A stretch of DNA of 64,000 bases, taken from NCBI GenBank assembly GCA_020845575.1, contig JADLFL010000044.1:1-64000 (forward strand). The letters are read 5' to 3'. This document shows, piece after piece, positions 37,286-46,012 of this stretch (positions are counted from its first letter, which is position 1; each line of letters starts with the position of its first letter). The notes under the pieces are model-generated. The model saw only the letters and a list, made by a program, of their open reading frames with translations. It ran no database searches and had not been told where the DNA came from. The translations under genes were made by a program, and so were the position numbers. This DNA comes from Acidobacteriota bacterium (GTDB taxonomy: Bacteria > Acidobacteriota > Vicinamibacteria > Vicinamibacterales > Vicinamibacteraceae).

Positions 37286-37846
37286 ATGCGCAGGGTGATG
37301 ACGACGGTGGCGGGTCTGCTGATGGCCAGCCTGATGATGGGATGCGGCAAGTCCGAGGCCGAACGGCGGGCCGAAGAAGCGGCCAAGGCGGCGGAGGCCG
37401 CGGCCAAGCAGGTGCAGGCGGCTACGGCGGACGCGGCGCGCCAGGTGGAAGCCGCGACCAAGTCGATGGGTCAGCAGATGGAAGCAGCAGGCGCCGAGAT
37501 GCGGAAATCAGCCGCGGACATGGCCGACGCGGCCAAGGCTGGCGGCGCCGACGCAGCTGACAAGATGATGCAGGCCGGCGCCACCGCCGCCCTTGCCGCC
37601 GCGGCCGCGACGCAGCAGGCCGCCACGGCGATGTCTGCGGCGGCCGTAAAGGGCGCTGTCACGACGGCACTGGCCACCGCGTCGGGTCTCGACGCGTCTG
37701 GTATCACCGTCGATACGTCGGCCGACGGTCGCACGGTGACGCTGAAAGGCACGGTGAAGACCGCCGCGGCCAAGGCCCTCGCGGAGAAGGCCGCGAAGGA
37801 CATCGCGCCAGCAGCAACGATCAAGAACGAATTGGCCGTGAAGTGA
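37286..37846 (+). CDS. BON-domain lipoprotein with Ala-rich helix
   Basis: A 186-residue predicted lipoprotein (MRRVMTTVAGLLMASLMMGC, lipobox Cys 20). A long Ala/Gln/Glu-rich helical region (about 22-130; AAKQVQAATADAARQVEAATKS) precedes a C-terminal BON domain (VKGAVTTALATASGLDASGITVDTSADGRTVTLKGTVKTAAAK), a module that binds phospholipid or other surfaces. I chose the ATG at 37286 because AGGAG lies 8 nt upstream; the ATG at 37280 would leave only 2 nt. Likely periplasmic or outer-membrane anchored. Confidence 0.8.
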   Translation: MRRVMTTVAGLLMASLMMGCGKSEAERRAEEAAKAAEAAAKQVQAATADAARQVEAATKSMGQQMEAAGAEMRKSAADMADAAKAGGADAADKMMQAGATAALAAAAATQQAATAMSAAAVKGAVTTALATASGLDASGITVDTSADGRTVTLKGTVKTAAAKALAEKAAKDIAPAATIKNELAVK

Positions 37847-37853
37847 TCGGCAA

Positions 37854-37928
37854 CGGGCAACCGGCAATCGTTGCCGGGGCTTTCACGTGTGGGCGACCGG
37901 TTGCCGGTTGCCCGTTGCCGGTTGCCGG
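37854..37928. repeat. Heptad repeat tracts in both orientations
   Basis: CGGGCAA/CCGGCAA units at 37854-37867 and TTGCCGG units at 37871-37877 and about 37897-37928. The right part is inside the 3' coding end of the radical SAM gene. Confidence 0.9.
37861..37877. terminator. Hairpin made of two heptad units
   Basis: CCGGCAA, TCG loop, TTGCCGG: a perfect 7-bp stem in the 36-bp gap between the convergent BON and radical SAM stops. Likely a bidirectional terminator built from the repeat itself. Confidence 0.5.
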
Positions 37929-38884
37929 AGCTTTGCGACTGCCCTGCCGATGCCCAGCGAGGCGTCGAAGATCGCGCCGACGCGAAGGCCGCCTGGCAGG
38001 CGGTGCCTGGCGACCGCGTCAAGACCTGCTGACGCGATGCAGCCGCACTGCTCGCAATCGGGATTCCCACCGAACTGACACGGCGTGATCCGCCGTGCCA
38101 GGTCCGACGACACGCACATCGTGGTGCGGGCGAACGTGCACTCGGCGGGCGACGAGGGTGGATGCAGATACACCTCGATCATCCCCTTCGGCATGCGCAG
38201 CTTCGGGTAGCGCGTGCGCAGGTCGAGCAGTGTCTGCACCACGCGCGCGCGATCCTCGGGTCGCAGGCGCTCATCCGACTCCTCACCGATCTGCGGGGTG
38301 TAGAGGCTGAACCAGATCTGCCGCGTATCGGCATTCTCGGACCAGAACTGCGTGAACTCCTCCAGGTAGCCGTCGCGCTGCACGAGTTGCCGCGTCACGG
38401 TGCAGTGCACGGTGATCCGATGTCCGGCGATGTGCTTCAGGATGCGGTCGTATGTCGCGGGCGCGCGGCGCACGTTGTGCTCGGCGGGCAGTCCGTCGAT
38501 CGACACCACGATCTGGAGGCGCGGGATCGAGGCCCACGCGACGGGCACGGGTCGCACGGCACTCGTGACGACCTGGACGTAGAGCCCCTGCGCCGACAAC
38601 TGCGGCAGCAACTGGTCGAGTTCGCGGAAGCGCACGAGCGGTTCGCCGCCGATGATGGAGAGATGGAGCGGCTTGTGAACACGCACGGCGTCGAGCACGC
38701 CGGCGATGAGCGCGTCGCCCTTGAGGTCGGTCATCTGACGCAACGTGACGTCACCGCCGAGATGGTCGTCGCCGTACGCGTAGCACCCCGGACAGCGCAA
38801 GGGGCATTCCCGCGTGAGTTCGATGGACAGGTTGGGCTGGTATCCACGAAGGATGCGCCCCCACGCCGGGAATATGCCTTCCAT
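37883..38884 (-). CDS. Radical SAM protein with C-terminal Cys cluster
   Basis: A 333-residue radical SAM enzyme. The cluster motif is CPLRCPGC (Cx3Cx2C) at about residues 28-35, in IELTRECPLRCPGCYAYG. LSIIGGEPLVRF is the GGE motif. The C-terminal half carries CTFARTTMC and CQFGGNPDCEQCGC, a SPASM-like set for a second iron-sulfur cluster. The last dozen residues ([15 protein letters not shown]) are encoded by the heptad repeat. AGGAGG 4 nt before the ATG at 38884 decides the start. No maturation partner or peptide substrate is encoded next to it. Function unknown. Confidence 0.82.
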   Translation of the reverse strand: MEGIFPAWGRILRGYQPNLSIELTRECPLRCPGCYAYGDDHLGGDVTLRQMTDLKGDALIAGVLDAVRVHKPLHLSIIGGEPLVRFRELDQLLPQLSAQGLYVQVVTSAVRPVPVAWASIPRLQIVVSIDGLPAEHNVRRAPATYDRILKHIAGHRITVHCTVTRQLVQRDGYLEEFTQFWSENADTRQIWFSLYTPQIGEESDERLRPEDRARVVQTLLDLRTRYPKLRMPKGMIEVYLHPPSSPAECTFARTTMCVSSDLARRITPCQFGGNPDCEQCGCIASAGLDAVARHRLPGGLRVGAIFDASLGIGRAVAKLRQPATGNRQPVAHT

Positions 38885-39050
38885 TCGGCCTCCTCGCGCG
38901 TGCAGCATGCGCGTGATGACCACTCTCTCACACCTGCGACACGGGTGCGGGCATTTCGTCCCATGGTCGAGTTGTGCGAGACTGCTGACGGTTTTCACCA
39001 GTTCATGATCGTCAGGACGTTCGAACCTTCCGAACAGGAGTCGCGCGCGC

Positions 39051-39353
39051 ATGTCCACACCCATTCCCCCTGCGATCCCCGTCGCCCAGGAAAACAGCAA
39101 GGCCACGATGGCCGTCGTCTTCGGCGTGCTCGGCATCATCTGCTGTGGCCTGCTGGCGCCCGTGGCGTGGTATCTCGCCAATGGCGAAATCGAGCAGATC
39201 AACGCCGGCCGGATCGCCGAGTCGAACCGCGGCATGGCACAAGCGGCCAAGATCCTCGGCATCATCGGCACGATCCTCCTCGTGCTCGGACTGCTCTGGA
39301 TCCTGTTCTTCGGCGGAATGGCCATGCTCGGCGCGTTGACCGGAGGCATGTAA
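39051..39353 (+). CDS. DUF4190 membrane protein
   Basis: A 100-residue protein with two transmembrane helices (ATMAVVFGVLGIICCGLLAPVA; ILGIIGTILLVLGLLWILFF) around the conserved WYLANGEIEQINAGRIAESNRGMAQAAKILG segment, typical of DUF4190. Role unknown. It precedes the DUF2752 gene by 10 nt, a common pairing. An AGGAG lies upstream of the ATG. Confidence 0.8.
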   Translation: MSTPIPPAIPVAQENSKATMAVVFGVLGIICCGLLAPVAWYLANGEIEQINAGRIAESNRGMAQAAKILGIIGTILLVLGLLWILFFGGMAMLGALTGGM

Positions 39354-39363
39354 GAGGGGTCGC

Positions 39364-39753
39364 GTGACAGGACCGATCACCCTGAAGACGGCGGCCACCG
39401 CCGCCGTCTTCATCGCCGCCGTCGGCGTCGCGCTGTACGTCTTCGACCCGACGCGGCACACGCTCACGCCACCTTGTCCCTATCTCACGCTCACCGGCTT
39501 CGCGTGTCCGGGCTGCGGCATCACGCGGGCCCTGCACCTGCTGCTGCACGGTGAGGTGGCACTGGCCTTCGCCTACAACCCCTGGGCGTTCATCAGCGGC
39601 CCCGCGCTCGCCGCCTTCGCCCTGCTGCCGTCGATGGCCGACGCGCGACGCACGGTGCGTGCCCGAACCGCGATCGCCTGGGCCATGGTGGTCGTGACCG
39701 TGGCATTCTGGATCTGGCGCAACACGCCGGGGTATCCGTTCATCCACATCTGA
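39364..39753 (+). CDS. DUF2752 membrane protein
   Basis: A 129-residue inner-membrane protein with the DUF2752 signature: two paired-Cys motifs in [21 protein letters not shown]. Three hydrophobic segments (7-25, 70-88, 103-120). GTG start. It is followed by msrA after 4 nt, so the three small genes DUF4190, DUF2752 and msrA look like one operon. Function of the family is not established. Confidence 0.82.
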   Translation: MTGPITLKTAATAAVFIAAVGVALYVFDPTRHTLTPPCPYLTLTGFACPGCGITRALHLLLHGEVALAFAYNPWAFISGPALAAFALLPSMADARRTVRARTAIAWAMVVVTVAFWIWRNTPGYPFIHI

Positions 39754-39757
39754 TCCC

Positions 39758-40393
39758 ATGCGCTTCCACGATCCTCGCGAACTCCACGTTCCCACGGCTG
39801 CCGAAGCCCTGCCTGGCCGCGACCAGGCCATGCCGGTGCCTTCGCGGCACCATGTCCTCCCGGAGTCCCTGACTGGACCGTTTCCCGACGGCAGCGCGAC
39901 GGCACTCTTCGGCATGGGCTGCTTCTGGGGCGTCGAGCGGAAGTTCTGGCAACTCCCCGGCGTCGTCTCGACGGCCGCCGGCTACGCGGGCGGGCATACG
40001 CCGAACCCGACGTACGAAGAGGTGTGCTCCGGTCTCACCGGTCACACCGAGGTCGTACGCGTGGTGTTCGATCCGCGTGTGGTGACGTACGACACGCTGC
40101 TGCGCACGTTCTGGGAGCACCACGACCCGACGCAGGGAATGCGTCAGGGCAACGACGTGGGTACGCAGTACCGCTCGCTCATCGGCTGGTACGACCAGAC
40201 ACAACGCGACGCGGCACTTGCGTCACGAAGGTCTGACCAGGCGGCGTTGCGCAACGCCGGCAACCGCGCCAGCACCACCGAGATCGTCTCGGCGCCGACG
40301 TTCTACTTCGCCGAGGACTATCACCAGCAGTACCTGCACACGCACCCGAACGGCTACTGCGGCGTCGGCGGCACGGGCGTGCCCTGCGGATGA
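39758..40393 (+). CDS. msrA: Peptide-methionine (S)-S-oxide reductase
   Basis: A 211-residue repair enzyme reducing methionine-S-sulfoxide. The catalytic Cys is in [13 protein letters not shown] (about residue 55), with [18 protein letters not shown] and [18 protein letters not shown] typical of MsrA. Recycling Cys residues are in [14 protein letters not shown] at the C-terminus. The roughly 45-residue N-terminal extension matches the enterobacterial long form, and no export signal is visible. The stop is one base from the convergent kinase stop. Confidence 0.95.
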   Translation: MRFHDPRELHVPTAAEALPGRDQAMPVPSRHHVLPESLTGPFPDGSATALFGMGCFWGVERKFWQLPGVVSTAAGYAGGHTPNPTYEEVCSGLTGHTEVVRVVFDPRVVTYDTLLRTFWEHHDPTQGMRQGNDVGTQYRSLIGWYDQTQRDAALASRRSDQAALRNAGNRASTTEIVSAPTFYFAEDYHQQYLHTHPNGYCGVGGTGVPCG

Positions 40394-40394
40394 T

Positions 40395-42479
40395 TCACGG
40401 CTGTTCGAGCCGCTCGCGGATCAGGCGGATGAGTCCGGCGGGACGGTAGGGCTTCTGGAGGAAGTTGACGCCGTCGACGAGCGGCAGCTGTGACTCGTCT
40501 GGCTCGTGGCTGTAGCCGCTGGAGAAGATGACGGGCAGGTCGGGTCGCGACCGTCGAAGCGCGGTCACCAGGTCGGTGCCCATGATGCCGTCGGGCATCA
40601 CGATGTCGGTGAGCACAAGATCGATCTCGTGGTGCAGACGCCCCCAGAGTTCCAGCGCGTCACGACCCGATGCCGCTTCGTGCACGCGATACCCCTGGCG
40701 CACGAGGACGTCACGCACCATCTCCCGCACCGGCAGTTCGTCCTCGACCACCAGGATGCACTCGTGGCCGCGCGGCAGCGGCGGTGCCGTGGCACGCGCC
40801 GGAGGCGTCACGACGTCGGCCGCCGCACACTGCGGCACGTACACGTCGAACTGCGTGCCGTGGCCCAGCTTCGTCCTGACTTCCACCCATCCGCGATGCT
40901 GCTCGACGATACCGAACACGGTGGCCAGTCCGAGTCCCGTCGAGCGCGCCTTGTCCTTGGTGGTATAGAACGGCTCGAAGATGTGCGGCAGGTGTTCGTT
41001 CGCGATGCCGGTGCCCGAGTCGCGCACCGTGAGTCGCGCGTAGACGCCCGGTCCCGGTGCTCCCGGCGCCGACCGCGGCGGACGCGCGTGCACGATGGCC
41101 GTCGACACCACCAGCGAGCCACCGGTCGGCATCGCGTCGCGCGCGTTGACGGCGAGATTCATGAGCACCTGCTCGATCATCCCGGCATCGGCATTGATGT
41201 GGACGCGTCCCGGCGCGAGCACGGTGTGCAGTTCGATGTCGGCGCCGATCAGGCGCCGCAGCAGCTTGCCGAGATCGGCCACCAGTTCGTTGGCGTCCAT
41301 CGGCGTGAGCTGCACCACCTGCCGCCGGCTGAAGGCCAGCAACTGGCGCGTGAGCTCGGCGGCCTTGTCGGCCGCTTCACCGATCGCGTGCGCGGCTGGC
41401 CCGATCTCGGTCGGGTCCAGCATGCCGTCTTCGAGCAGCGAGGACTGCCCCTGGATCACGGTGAGCAGGTTGTTGAAATCGTGCGCCACGCCGCCCGCGA
41501 GCTTGCCAATCGCTTCCATCTTCTGCGACTGCCTGAGCTGCGCCTCGAGACTGGCGCGCTTGGCCTCGCTCTCGCGACGCTCGGACAGGTCGCGCAGGAA
41601 CGCGCAGTAGGACAGACCCGACGAGGAGGGCACGGGCACGAGCGACAGTTCGAGCGACAACTCGCGCCCGTCGCGGTGCTCGCCGATCACCTCGGCACGA
41701 CGCCTGACGCCGAGCGTGCACGTCGGCGGGAAGCCGCCTCCGAGCGCGTCGACGAACGCGGCGCGCTCGGAGGGTGCCAGCACGACCTCGTGGATCGGGC
41801 GCCCGACGACTTCCACCCGCGACCGCCCGAACAACTCCTCTGCGCGCAGGTTCCACTCGGTGATGTGCCCCCGCGCCGAGAACGAGACGACGGCGTCGAG
41901 TGCGTGTTCGAGGATCAGGCGCGTGCGCTCCTCGCTCGCGGCAAGCGCCCGTTCCGCCCGTCGGCGCTCGGCACGACTCTCCGACTCGCGCAACTCACGC
42001 TCGACAGCGGGAACGAGCCGCGTGAGGTTGCCCTTCATCAGGTAGTCGTTGGCGCCCAGGCGCATGGCCTCCACGGCGACGTGCTCGCCCATCGTGCCCG
42101 AGACCAGCAGGCACGGCAGATTGCCGCAGTGCTGCCGCACGATCCGCACGGCATCGAGTCCGCTCAGCTCCGGCATCGAGTAGTCGACGATGACCAGGTC
42201 CCAGCGTCCACCCTCGAGCGCCCCGCGGAGACCGCGTTCGTCCTGCACGCGCAGAATCTCCGGCGCAAACCCTCCTCGTTCCAACTGCCGCTGCACCAGC
42301 CACGCATCGTCACGCGAGTCCTCGGCCATGAGCACGCGGACGATGCGGGGAGGCGCGACGGCGAACAGTCCCGGCTGCGCCGGCGCCGGCCGACGCCCGT
42401 CTGTCGAGACCGGTGCCACGGCGGTCGGAACCACCTGACGCCGGACGAGCGGGGACGGAGCGTCGAGAGCCATGGTCAC
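40395..42479 (-). CDS. Soluble hybrid sensor kinase (REC-PAS-HisKA-HATPase-REC)
   Basis: A 694-residue cytoplasmic kinase. An N-terminal receiver (about 48-165; [11 protein letters not shown], acceptor Asp99 in [10 protein letters not shown]), a PAS domain (about 185-300), HisKA with GGVAHDFNN, HATPase ([21 protein letters not shown]), and a second receiver at the end ([19 protein letters not shown]). It begins in the stop of the preceding kinase gene (GTGA overlap); the ATG at 42473 is an alternative. The two receivers suggest a phosphorelay with input from another kinase, plausibly the neighbour. Confidence 0.88.
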   Translation of the reverse strand: MTMALDAPSPLVRRQVVPTAVAPVSTDGRRPAPAQPGLFAVAPPRIVRVLMAEDSRDDAWLVQRQLERGGFAPEILRVQDERGLRGALEGGRWDLVIVDYSMPELSGLDAVRIVRQHCGNLPCLLVSGTMGEHVAVEAMRLGANDYLMKGNLTRLVPAVERELRESESRAERRRAERALAASEERTRLILEHALDAVVSFSARGHITEWNLRAEELFGRSRVEVVGRPIHEVVLAPSERAAFVDALGGGFPPTCTLGVRRRAEVIGEHRDGRELSLELSLVPVPSSSGLSYCAFLRDLSERRESEAKRASLEAQLRQSQKMEAIGKLAGGVAHDFNNLLTVIQGQSSLLEDGMLDPTEIGPAAHAIGEAADKAAELTRQLLAFSRRQVVQLTPMDANELVADLGKLLRRLIGADIELHTVLAPGRVHINADAGMIEQVLMNLAVNARDAMPTGGSLVVSTAIVHARPPRSAPGAPGPGVYARLTVRDSGTGIANEHLPHIFEPFYTTKDKARSTGLGLATVFGIVEQHRGWVEVRTKLGHGTQFDVYVPQCAAADVVTPPARATAPPLPRGHECILVVEDELPVREMVRDVLVRQGYRVHEAASGRDALELWGRLHHEIDLVLTDIVMPDGIMGTDLVTALRRSRPDLPVIFSSGYSHEPDESQLPLVDGVNFLQKPYRPAGLIRLIRERLEQP

Positions 42480-43258
42480 GGTCTACGCACGGTCGGCAGC
42501 GACACGTAGAACGTGGCGCCCTGTCCGGGAACGCCTTCGGCCCAGAGTCGGCCACCGTGTCGTTCGATGATGCGTCGCGACGACGCGACGCCGATGCCGA
42601 GTCCGTCGACCGGATCGCCGGCGTGCAGCCGCTGGAACGGCACGCCGAGCCGGTGCGCCTGCCGCATGTCGAATCCGATACCGTTGTCGCGAACGATGAT
42701 GATGATGTCGTCGCCGTCCGACGCCACGTCGAGCGTGATGCGCGCGTCCGCCCTGCCGCGCGTGAACTTCCACGCGTTGGTCAGCAGGTTCTCTAGTGCG
42801 ATCGCCAGCAGCGTGGCGTCTCCCATCACCGGGATAGAGGTGGCCAGCGTCACGTCGACGTGCCGCGTCGGTTCGGCCCGCCGAAGATCGGCAAGCAGGT
42901 GCGCCGCCGGCTCTGCCAGGTCGCAGGGCTCGCTGCGCAGCGCGCCGCGACTGAGACGCGACAGCCGGAGCAGGGCGTCCACGCGCTGCTCGACGGTCTG
43001 CGTCGCCGACCTGATACGCGCGACGAACTCGTGCGCGCCCTCAGGCAGCGCTCCGCCGTAGTCCTCGACCAGCGCCTGTGCGTAGCCCTCGATGGCACGC
43101 AGCGGGGCCCGGAGGTCGTGCGACACCGCGTAGCTGAAGGTCTCGAACGCCTGCTCCGCTTCCGGTACCGCCGAGGTCTCGAGTCGCCGGCGCGCGGGAG
43201 ACGCGTCGGCCGGGAGACCGGCTGTGAGGGTGCGGGAAGGGGGCGGAGTCCGAGTCAC
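42476..43258 (-). CDS. Sensor histidine kinase without sensor domain
   Basis: A 260-residue kinase core: a HisKA domain with phospho-acceptor His in FSYAVSHDLRAPLRAIEGYAQAL (about residue 47) and an HATPase domain (NLLTNAWKFTRGRADARI; DNGIGFDM; GIGVASSRRIIERHGG), of the bacteriophytochrome-type core class. Only about 35 disordered residues precede the HisKA, so no own input domain exists. GGAGAA precedes the GTG. A TACAGT at 43299-43304 may be its -10. Probably takes its cue by partnering with the overlapping hybrid kinase. Confidence 0.87.
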   Translation of the reverse strand: MTRTPPPSRTLTAGLPADASPARRRLETSAVPEAEQAFETFSYAVSHDLRAPLRAIEGYAQALVEDYGGALPEGAHEFVARIRSATQTVEQRVDALLRLSRLSRGALRSEPCDLAEPAAHLLADLRRAEPTRHVDVTLATSIPVMGDATLLAIALENLLTNAWKFTRGRADARITLDVASDGDDIIIIVRDNGIGFDMRQAHRLGVPFQRLHAGDPVDGLGIGVASSRRIIERHGGRLWAEGVPGQGATFYVSLPTVRRP

Positions 43259-43325
43259 GAGTGTGTCTTCTCCCCGGTGTGTCGGCCGAATGCCAGCCGG
43301 ACTGTAGGCGGCGCTCGCCGCAGTC

Positions 43326-44885
43326 TCACGAGAGCCCCGGGACGCCGGCCTCCACGATGAAGGTCCGGCGCGTCTCGAGCCGCGCGTCAGGACGCGTCAC
43401 GAACGGCACCACGCGATAGTGTGTCGTCCATGTCTGCGGCGTCACTTCCATCATGAGATACCCGCGACGATCGCACGTATACCGCAGGTTGGGGTTGCGC
43501 TGCAGGATGGGCTCGGTGACGCCCGGGTCGTCGGTGCCGTCGCCGGAACTCGTGATGGAGGTCGTGACGAACTCGGCTCCGATCGGCCGACTCTCCGGAT
43601 CTCGCGCGTCGGCGGGCAGCGATCCGGCGTAGTGCCGATGGACATCGCCGGTCAGCACCACGAAGTTGCGCGCGCGATCCGCGAACATCTCGACGACGCG
43701 CCCACGGGCGGCGGCGTAGCCGTTCCAGCTGTCCATGGGCAGCGCGTCGCGCCCGTCCGGCAGCGGACGCCACAACTCGCCGAAGAACACCTGCTGCCCC
43801 AGCACGTCCCATCGGGCGCGCGACGCGACGGCCCGCGCCTTCAGCCAGCGCTCCTGCTCGGTCCCGAGCATGGTGCGCGTGGGCACCAGCCGTTCGGTGC
43901 AATCGACCTTGTTGCCGTCACCGCACGGCTGGTCGTCGCGGAACTGCCGCGTGTCGAGCATGTACAGGTTCGCCAGATCGCCCCACGCCAGTTCGCGATA
44001 GAGGCGCGAGTGGGGACCCGAGGGCGCGGCGCCGAGCCGCAGCGGCATCGCCTCGTAATGCGCCTGGAAGGCCGCCGCTCGACGCGCAAGCAACTGCTCA
44101 CGCGTCTGATCGTCCTCGGCGACGTCGGCGGCCCAGTTGTTGTCCACCTCGTGGTCGTCCCACACGACGGCGAAGGGCGCCACGGCGTGCAGCGCCTGGA
44201 GATCCGGATCGAGCCGATAGCGCGCGTATCGCAGCCGGTAGTCCGTGAGCGAAGCGATTTCACCCTGGTCGAACGGTCTGGCCACGGGCGTCTTCGGATT
44301 GCCGGCGTACTCGTAGATGTAGTCGCCCAGGTGCAGCACCAGATCCGGCCGCTCGGACGCCATGTGCCTGTACGCCGTGAAGTAGCCCGTCTCGTAGCGC
44401 GCGCACGAGGCGACGGCGATCTTCGCCGGGTCGAGACTGCCGCGCGCCGGCGTCGTCCGGGTGCGGCCCGTGCGGGAGCGATGCCCCATCGCCTCGAAGC
44501 GGTAGTAGTACGCACGCCCCGACGCGAGGCCGGCCACTTCCACATGGACGGCGTGCGCGTGCTGCGGCAGGGCGGCCACCTGGCCCCGGCGCACGACACG
44601 CATGAAGCGATCGTCGGTGGCGACTTCCCATCGAACCGACACGGGCTGTGGCGGCATGCCGCCGAGGCCGTCAGGCTCGAGCGGCCGCGGCGCCAGCCGC
44701 GTCCAGAGCACGACGCTATCGGTCCAGGGATCGCCCGACGCCACGCCGAGCGTGAACGGATCCGTCCCCGAGACATCGCGGATCGCGAGCGCCGGCGCGC
44801 GCGATGCCCAGGCGGTCATCACCGCGGCGCCAGACAGGATCAGGCTGCGGCGCGTACGCCCGCGAGCCGTCAGCGAGTGGTCCAT
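43326..44885 (-). CDS. phoD: Tat-exported alkaline phosphatase D
   Basis: A 519-residue phosphodiesterase/phosphatase releasing phosphate in the periplasm. Tat signal (RTRRSLILSGAAVMTAWASRAPALA). Metal-binding motifs: ASCARYETG, LHLGDYIYEY, WDDHEVDNNW, and LTGDVHRHYAGS; the N-terminal PhoD-like domain reads FTLGVASGDPWTDSVVLWTRLAP. I chose the ATG at 44885 because TACAAT lies 7 nt upstream; the longer frame (44903) would start before that promoter. No Pho box was recognised. Divergent from manA. Confidence 0.93.
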   Translation of the reverse strand: MDHSLTARGRTRRSLILSGAAVMTAWASRAPALAIRDVSGTDPFTLGVASGDPWTDSVVLWTRLAPRPLEPDGLGGMPPQPVSVRWEVATDDRFMRVVRRGQVAALPQHAHAVHVEVAGLASGRAYYYRFEAMGHRSRTGRTRTTPARGSLDPAKIAVASCARYETGYFTAYRHMASERPDLVLHLGDYIYEYAGNPKTPVARPFDQGEIASLTDYRLRYARYRLDPDLQALHAVAPFAVVWDDHEVDNNWAADVAEDDQTREQLLARRAAAFQAHYEAMPLRLGAAPSGPHSRLYRELAWGDLANLYMLDTRQFRDDQPCGDGNKVDCTERLVPTRTMLGTEQERWLKARAVASRARWDVLGQQVFFGELWRPLPDGRDALPMDSWNGYAAARGRVVEMFADRARNFVVLTGDVHRHYAGSLPADARDPESRPIGAEFVTTSITSSGDGTDDPGVTEPILQRNPNLRYTCDRRGYLMMEVTPQTWTTHYRVVPFVTRPDARLETRRTFIVEAGVPGLS

Positions 44886-44892
44886 GGCGCGC

Positions 44893-44898
44893 ATTGTA
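44893..44898 (-). promoter_or_regulatory. -10-like element TACAAT of phoD
   Basis: TACAAT on the minus strand ending 7 nt before the phoD ATG. Confidence 0.6.
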
Positions 44899-44955
44899 CG
44901 CAACGTCGGGTGACGACCGCATGTCGAAGTGACGAGGCGAACCGACGGGGTGGCC

Positions 44956-44961
44956 TACAAT
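44956..44961 (+). promoter_or_regulatory. -10-like element TACAAT of manA
   Basis: TACAAT ends 6 nt before the manA ATG; no Shine-Dalgarno. Confidence 0.6.
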
Positions 44962-44967
44962 CGAGCG

Positions 44968-45912
44968 ATGGCCGTCTGGCAACGACCGTTCACGCTCCTC
45001 CCCACGTTCGCCGAGCGCCCCTGGGGCGTCACGGACCTGGCGCCGTGGTTCACCAACCCGACGCCCGGCATCAAGGTGGGCGAAGCGTGGTTCACGGCCG
45101 ACGACAACCCGACGAGCGCCGGCCCGACCCTCGGGGCACTCACGCGCTCCTTCCCCACCGAGATCCTCGGCCCCGGGCTCGGCACCGAGTGTCCGTTGCT
45201 GGTGAAGATGCTGTTCACCTCGGAACGGCTCTCGGTGCAGGTACACCCCGACGACGAGTATGCCGCGACGCACCACGATGGGTCGCGCGGCAAGACGGAA
45301 GCCTGGCACATCCTCTCGGCCGACCCACAGGCCACCATCGGACTGGGGCTGTCTGCCCCCCTCACGCGCGAACAGGGAGAAGCCGCCGCGTTGTCCGGCG
45401 ACATCGAGCGGCTCATGGACTGGCGCCGCACGTCGGCGGGCGACACGCTCCTCGTGCCCGCAGGCACGGTGCACGCGCTCGGACCGGGTCTGGTCCTGAT
45501 CGAGGTGCAGGAACAGTCAGACGTCACCTATCGCCTGTTCGACTACGGGCGTGGCCGGCCGCTGCATCTCGAGCACGGTTTTGCCGTGGCGGACCTGCGT
45601 CCGTACACGCACGGCAACGACACGTTCCAGACCGCCGAAGCGGGTCGCACCATCCTCACGCGCTGCCGCTACTTCACCATGGAGCGGCGCACCATCGTCG
45701 GCACGCTGGCGTTCACGCCGCTCGCGCCGCACGTCCATCTCGTGATGGGGATCAGTGGCGAAGGGACCATCGACGGGACGCGACTGGTGCCGGGCAGCGC
45801 GTGGTGCGTGCCGGCGCAGGCCGATCCGTTCACGATCGACAGCCCGAACGGATGCGACGTCCTCATCACCTATCCGTCGGTGACGCCGACGCCGGCCTTC
45901 CACGCGCGGTAG
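44968..45912 (+). CDS. manA: Class I mannose-6-phosphate isomerase
   Basis: A 314-residue zinc isomerase interconverting mannose-6-phosphate and fructose-6-phosphate. Zinc ligands are visible: Gln and His in SVQVHPDDEYA, Glu in GKTEAWHIL, His in VPAGTVHALGPG. RLFDYGR is the conserved segment near the active site. Length matches the short bacterial type. The start at 44968 is set by TACAAT 6 nt upstream; a longer frame from 44929 is rejected. It could link mannose to the same fructose-6-phosphate pool as nagB. Confidence 0.9.
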   Translation: MAVWQRPFTLLPTFAERPWGVTDLAPWFTNPTPGIKVGEAWFTADDNPTSAGPTLGALTRSFPTEILGPGLGTECPLLVKMLFTSERLSVQVHPDDEYAATHHDGSRGKTEAWHILSADPQATIGLGLSAPLTREQGEAAALSGDIERLMDWRRTSAGDTLLVPAGTVHALGPGLVLIEVQEQSDVTYRLFDYGRGRPLHLEHGFAVADLRPYTHGNDTFQTAEAGRTILTRCRYFTMERRTIVGTLAFTPLAPHVHLVMGISGEGTIDGTRLVPGSAWCVPAQADPFTIDSPNGCDVLITYPSVTPTPAFHAR

Positions 45913-45942
45913 AGACCAGCGCGTCCCCGGCCAGTCAAGCGT

Positions 45943-45963
45943 GCCAGGGGTGAAGCCCCTGGC
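45943..45963. terminator. Bidirectional hairpin between manA and isomerase gene
   Basis: GCCAGGGG, loop TGAAG, CCCCTGGC: a perfect 8-bp stem in the 100-bp convergent gap, next to a heptad tract. Confidence 0.55.
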
Positions 45964-45974
45964 CTCCATCTCAC

Positions 45975-46006
45975 CCGGTTGCCCGTTGCCGGCTGCCTGT
46001 TGCCGG
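45975..46006. repeat. Heptad repeat tract (TTGCCGG type)
   Basis: About four degenerate TTGCCGG/TTGCCCG units just before the stop of the convergent isomerase gene. Confidence 0.8.
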
Positions 46007-46012
46007 TCTGTT

